39,977 nucleotides of DNA from Acidobacteriota bacterium (lineage in GTDB: Bacteria; Acidobacteriota; Vicinamibacteria; Vicinamibacterales; UBA2999). This document shows, piece by piece, positions 37,034 to 39,977 of this stretch; the stretch's first letter is position 1; every line of letters begins with the position of its first letter. The notes under the pieces are model-generated. The model was not told the origin of the DNA and searched no databases. It worked only from the letters and a program-made list of their open reading frames with translations. The position numbers and the translations under genes were made by a program. The DNA lies in contig JAEUQR010000035.1 in assembly GCA_016789705.1 (NCBI GenBank), positions 1 through 39,977 on the forward strand. Direction: 5' to 3'.

Positions 37034-38104
37034 ATGACCATCCGTGAAGAGCTCGAAGCCCGGGAGCTGGCGTCGCTCGCGCCGCAGGCGGCGCGTGCCG
37101 CGGCCACGAGGGGCCGGATGCGGCCGGAGCCCGAAGATCCCATCCGTCCCGCCTTCCAGCGCGACCGCGACCGGATCATTCACACCAAGGCGTTCCGCCG
37201 CCTGAAGCACAAGACGCAGGTTTTCTTCTCGCCGGCCGGCGACCACTACCGCACGCGGCTCACGCACACGCTCGAGGTCTCGCAGATCGCCCGCACCATC
37301 GCCAAGGTGCTGCGCCTGCACGAAGAACTCACCGAGGCCATCGCGCTCGGTCACGACCTCGGCCATACGCCGTTCGGCCACGCCGGCGAACGCGTGCTCA
37401 AGACGCTCAGCCCGACGGGGTTCAATCACTACGAGCAGAGCCTGCGGATCGTCGACGTGCTCGAGCACGATCGGCAGGGACTGAATCTCACGTGGGAGGT
37501 GCGCGACGGCATCGCGCGCCATTCGAAGGGCAAACACGGGCTGCCGGTGGGGGCGCCGCCCGAACACCGCGCCTCGACAATGGAAGGGCAGGTGGCCCGT
37601 GTGGCCGACATCGTCGCCTACGTGAACCACGACGTCGACGATGCCATCCGCGCCGGCCTGCTCGACGAACGGGCCCTGCCGGCCACGGCCCGCGCGGTGC
37701 TCGGCGGCTCGGCTTCGGAACGTATCGGCCGGATGGTCTCGGACGTGGTGCGCGAGACGCTCGCCGGTGGCACCGACGAGATTCGCATGAGCGCTGAGAT
37801 GCTCGAGGCCACGCTCGCGCTGCGCGACTTCCTTTTCACCGAGGTCTACGAGAACGCCGCCGCCATGGCCGAGTTCGCCAAGGCCGAAGGCATCCTGGGC
37901 GGGCTGTGGGAGCGGGTCCAGAAGCAGCCCGAGGCGTTCCTCGACCCCCGGACCATCGAGTCAGAGGGGCTGGACGTCGCCACGCAGGACTTCATCGCCG
38001 GGATGACCGACCGCTACGCGGTGGGGCTCTTCGAGCAGCTCTTCATTCCGAAGCCCTGGGTCGGTCCGTGGCCCGTTTCCGAGCGTTCGCCGGTCGGTCG
38101 CTGA
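37034..38104 (+). CDS. dGTP triphosphohydrolase-like HD protein
   Basis: This 356-residue HD-domain protein resembles the type 2 deoxyguanosinetriphosphate triphosphohydrolases, which split dNTPs to nucleoside and tripolyphosphate. Key parts are FQRDRDRIIHTKAFRRLKHK, HYRTRLTHTLEVSQIAR with the first metal His78, and LGHDLGHTPFGHAGER with His107, Asp108 and downstream His residues. The substrate may be dGTP or several dNTPs. The ATG at 37034 gives the expected N-terminus (MTIREELEARE); the open frame further up overlaps deoB in another phase. The 53-base spacer before it has no strong promoter. Confidence 0.92.
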   Translation: MTIREELEARELASLAPQAARAAATRGRMRPEPEDPIRPAFQRDRDRIIHTKAFRRLKHKTQVFFSPAGDHYRTRLTHTLEVSQIARTIAKVLRLHEELTEAIALGHDLGHTPFGHAGERVLKTLSPTGFNHYEQSLRIVDVLEHDRQGLNLTWEVRDGIARHSKGKHGLPVGAPPEHRASTMEGQVARVADIVAYVNHDVDDAIRAGLLDERALPATARAVLGGSASERIGRMVSDVVRETLAGGTDEIRMSAEMLEATLALRDFLFTEVYENAAAMAEFAKAEGILGGLWERVQKQPEAFLDPRTIESEGLDVATQDFIAGMTDRYAVGLFEQLFIPKPWVGPWPVSERSPVGR

Positions 38105-38131
38105 ACCGGCGCCTGCGCCCTCGTCCGCCCT

Positions 38132-38150
38132 GCCTGGGCAAAGACCAGGC
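38132..38150 (+). terminator. Hairpin after the dGTPase-like gene
   Basis: GCCTGG-GCAAAGA-CCAGGC forms a 6-bp stem 27 bases after the stop. A second, outer pairing CCCTGCC (38128-38134) with GGCAGGG (38158-38164) uses some of the same bases, so two folds compete. No T-run follows. Confidence 0.35.
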
Positions 38151-38175
38151 GAAGGGGGGCAGGGAAACCGCGTGA

Positions 38176-38181
38176 TATACT
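38176..38181 (+). promoter_or_regulatory. Extended -10 promoter (TGaTATACT) for the DUF177-rpmF-plsX operon
   Basis: TGATATACT (38173-38181) fits the extended -10 form TGnTATAAT with one mismatch, which can compensate for the lack of a good -35. It lies 47 bases before the ATG at 38229 and just after the hairpin at 38132. Confidence 0.5.
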
Positions 38182-38228
38182 GGCTGGTCGGCTCGTCTGC
38201 CGGAACGCAGTTCTGGGCCTGAAAACAC

Positions 38229-38756
38229 ATGTTGCTCGACCTGACCACCATCCGCCTGCCCGAGACGCCCGTGGACCGCACGATGGCGCCCGCGGCGTTC
38301 GCCGCCGACGAGGAATTCCGGCTCGTCGCGCCGGCGCGACTCGTGGGCGCACTCCACAAGGACGAGGACCGCTACCGGCTCGTCGGGCGGGTGACGACCG
38401 AGCTCGAACTGGCCTGCAGCCGCTGCGCCGAGGCGTACCGGATGCCCGTCGACGGTACCTTCGAACTGCGCTTCCTCCCGCAGGCGCTCGCCGGCAACAA
38501 GGACGAAGACCCCGACACCGACCCGACGACGGCGTTCTACGCCGACGACGCGATCGACCTCGGGCAGGTGGTGCGCGAACAGTGCTACCTGGCGATTCCC
38601 ATGAAGCCGCTCTGCACCCCCGACTGTCAGGGGCTCTGCTCGCAGTGCGGGATCAACCTCAACACCGAGCGCTGCCAGTGCGCGCCGACGTGGCAGGACC
38701 CACGTCTGGCCGTGCTGTCGACGCTCGCCTCTGCCCGGACGAACGACGATGCCTAA
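38229..38756 (+). CDS. yceD: DUF177 / YceD family protein (large-subunit rRNA accumulation)
   Basis: This 175-residue protein has the DUF177 pattern: an N-terminal beta region, TTELELACSRCAEAYRMPVDGTF (the paired cysteines in CSRC), acidic EDPDTDP, DAIDLGQVVREQCYLAIPMKPLC and the C-terminal CQGLCSQCGINLN with more cysteines. Plant and E. coli members affect 23S rRNA accumulation. The rpmF neighbour is conserved across many bacteria. No clear ribosome binding site precedes the ATG. It overlaps rpmF by eight bases. Confidence 0.9.
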   Translation: MLLDLTTIRLPETPVDRTMAPAAFAADEEFRLVAPARLVGALHKDEDRYRLVGRVTTELELACSRCAEAYRMPVDGTFELRFLPQALAGNKDEDPDTDPTTAFYADDAIDLGQVVREQCYLAIPMKPLCTPDCQGLCSQCGINLNTERCQCAPTWQDPRLAVLSTLASARTNDDA

Positions 38757-38931
38757 TCCCAAACGCCGACACTCCAAGACCCGCGGTCGCAAGCGCCGCA
38801 CCCACGACGCGCTGCCGCAGACCACGGCCGGCGCGTGCCCGCAGTGCGGGGAACCCAAGGCGCCGCACCGCGTGTGCGCGTACTGCGGGTTCTACAACGA
38901 GCGGCAGGTCCGCGCCGTCGACGAGGAGTAG
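38749..38931 (+). CDS. rpmF: 50S ribosomal protein bL32
   Basis: This 60-residue basic protein matches bL32: MPNPKRRHSKTRGRKRRTH at the start, then a zinc ribbon with CPQC and CAYC (four cysteines, C+ form). It packs near the peptidyl-transferase region of the large subunit. The C-terminus GFYNERQVRAV is standard. Because it is in the zinc-binding form, zinc-limited regulation might exist, but no Zur site is seen. Confidence 0.96.
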   Translation: MPNPKRRHSKTRGRKRRTHDALPQTTAGACPQCGEPKAPHRVCAYCGFYNERQVRAVDEE

Positions 38932-38973
38932 AGCGCTGAGCGCGCGCCTCGCCGGCCCTGAACGGGGCTGGCG

Positions 38974-39977
38974 GTGAGGCCGTCGTCCGGCCGGTCCGTG
39001 CGGATCGCCGTCGACGCGATGGGGGGCGATTTCGCGCCGTCCCGCGTCGTCGATGGCGCGCTCGCCGCGGCCCGGCACTCAGGCGTGGCGGTGACGCTCG
39101 TCGGTCGCGCCGACGCCATCGCGGCAGAGCTGGCGCGGCACGACGACCGTGCGGCGCTCGACGTCACGATCGTCGATGCGCCCGAGGTCATCGGCATGGG
39201 CGAATCACCGGCGGCGGCGCTTCGGCGCAAGCCGGGCGCCTCGATTCGCGTGGCGTCCGAACTCGTCGCCCGGGGCGAGGCCTCGGCGCTCGTGAGCGCC
39301 GGTCACACCGGGGCGTCTGTCGTGGCGGCGCATGCCGTCTTCGGCATGCTGCCGGGGGTGGACCGTCCGGCCCTCGCGCCAGCCATTCCCACGAGAACCG
39401 GCATGGCGGTGCTGCTCGATGCCGGGGCCACCGTCGAATGCCGGCCGCCGTTCCTGCTGCAGTTCGGCGTGCTCGGCGCGGTGTATGCGGAAGCGCTGCT
39501 GGGCGTGCCGCATCCGCGTGTCGCGCTCCTCTCGATCGGCGAGGAAGAGGGCAAGGGCAACGAGCTCACGCGCGAGGCCTACAAACTCCTGAAGGCGGCG
39601 CCGATCACGTTCACCGGCAACATCGAGGCACGCGACATCTTCTCAGGAGCGGCGGACGTTATCGTGTGCGACGGCTTCACGGGCAACGTCGCGCTCAAGC
39701 TGAGCGAGGGCCTCGTCGAAACCGTGGAGGAACTGCTCGGAGCCGAACTCGCGAGCACGTTCTCGAGCCAGGTGGGCTCGCTGCTGTCGCGCCGCGCGTT
39801 CCGGCGCTTCCGGAAACGGCTCGACTACTCGGAGTACGGTGGCGCGCCGCTGCTCGGCGTCTCGGGGCTCGTCTTCGTGTGCCACGGGCGCAGTTCGGTG
39901 AAGGCCATCCGCAATGCGGTCGTGGCGGCGGCCCGCTTCGCCGCCGACGACATCCTCGGACGGATGGAACAGCGCGT
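38974..39977 (+). CDS. plsX: Phosphate acyltransferase PlsX, 3' end cut by window
   Basis: The frame is open to the end of the window (334 codons), close to the full family length of about 330-350. PlsX makes acyl-phosphate from acyl-ACP for phospholipid synthesis. RIAVDAMGGDFAPSRVVDGA, VSAGHTGASVVAAHAVFGML, IPTRTGMAVLLDAGA, LLSIGEEEGKGNE, FTGNIEARDIFSGAADVIVCD and YSEYGGAPLLGV are family signatures. I start it at the GTG at 38974 with GGGG six bases upstream; the GTG at 38998 (MRIAVDAMGG) would give a shorter, more standard N-terminus. rpmF-plsX is a conserved neighbour pair, normally followed by fab genes. Confidence 0.94.
   Translation, partial: MRPSSGRSVRIAVDAMGGDFAPSRVVDGALAAARHSGVAVTLVGRADAIAAELARHDDRAALDVTIVDAPEVIGMGESPAAALRRKPGASIRVASELVARGEASALVSAGHTGASVVAAHAVFGMLPGVDRPALAPAIPTRTGMAVLLDAGATVECRPPFLLQFGVLGAVYAEALLGVPHPRVALLSIGEEEGKGNELTREAYKLLKAAPITFTGNIEARDIFSGAADVIVCDGFTGNVALKLSEGLVETVEELLGAELASTFSSQVGSLLSRRAFRRFRKRLDYSEYGGAPLLGVSGLVFVCHGRSSVKAIRNAVVAAARFAADDILGRMEQR

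Overview
The window is high-GC, densely packed chromosomal DNA from a Gram-negative, diderm bacterium. It carries outer-membrane biogenesis genes (BamA, Skp, LolC/LolD, lipid A enzymes), a futalosine-type menaquinone cluster, and conserved housekeeping genes. I see no rRNA, tRNA, CRISPR array, transposase, integrase or phage gene. GC content, futalosine genes, a ClpC-type unfoldase beside BamA and the gene orders all fit Acidobacteriota (perhaps Vicinamibacteria). That assignment is an inference, not a computed one.

Layout. (1) 1-3122, + strand: the 3' part of a methylmalonyl-CoA-epimerase-like/metallo-beta-lactamase fusion, MTA phosphorylase and a PfkB nucleoside kinase. C-rich heptamer repeats flank the kinase. 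(2) 3189-9463, - strand: TetR regulator, lipoprotein adaptor, and one 1475-residue polypeptide joining an RND pump to a TolC-like channel. A 15-bp palindrome lies upstream. (3) 9560-10522, +: three small membrane proteins. (4) 10530-15700, +: enoyl-CoA hydratase, ribH, nusB, lysS, lolC, lolD. (5) 15722-18191, -: an ALDH7-like dehydrogenase and a beta-hydroxyacid dehydrogenase, divergent from clpC. (6) 18340-33482, +: clpC, bamA, skp, a fabZ-lpxA fusion, lpxI, a Gfo/Idh oxidoreductase, then the menaquinone genes (a cysteine-poor MqnE-like protein, mqnA, mqnC, a deaminase, mqnP, menG). A small lipoprotein gene lies on the - strand between bamA and skp. (7) 33546-36980, +: a TonB-like protein, a 31-aa mini-ORF, miaA, hfq, deoB. 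(8) 37034-39977, +: dGTPase-like protein, DUF177 protein, rpmF, and plsX cut by the window end.

How they work together. Regions 4 and 6 hold much of the envelope-building machinery: lipoprotein export (LolCD), beta-barrel assembly (BamA with Skp), and the first acylation and the pyrophosphatase step of lipid A synthesis (LpxA, LpxI). Lipid A genes run without a break into menaquinone genes, with overlapping start and stop codons, so a shared transcript is likely. Region 2 looks like a self-regulated drug or metal efflux pump made from two proteins instead of three.

Most notable: the MqnE-like protein without a radical-SAM cysteine triad, the RND-TolC fusion, the FabZ-LpxA fusion, the epimerase/beta-lactamase-fold fusion, and the heptamer (potential G-quadruplex) repeats around the kinase gene.
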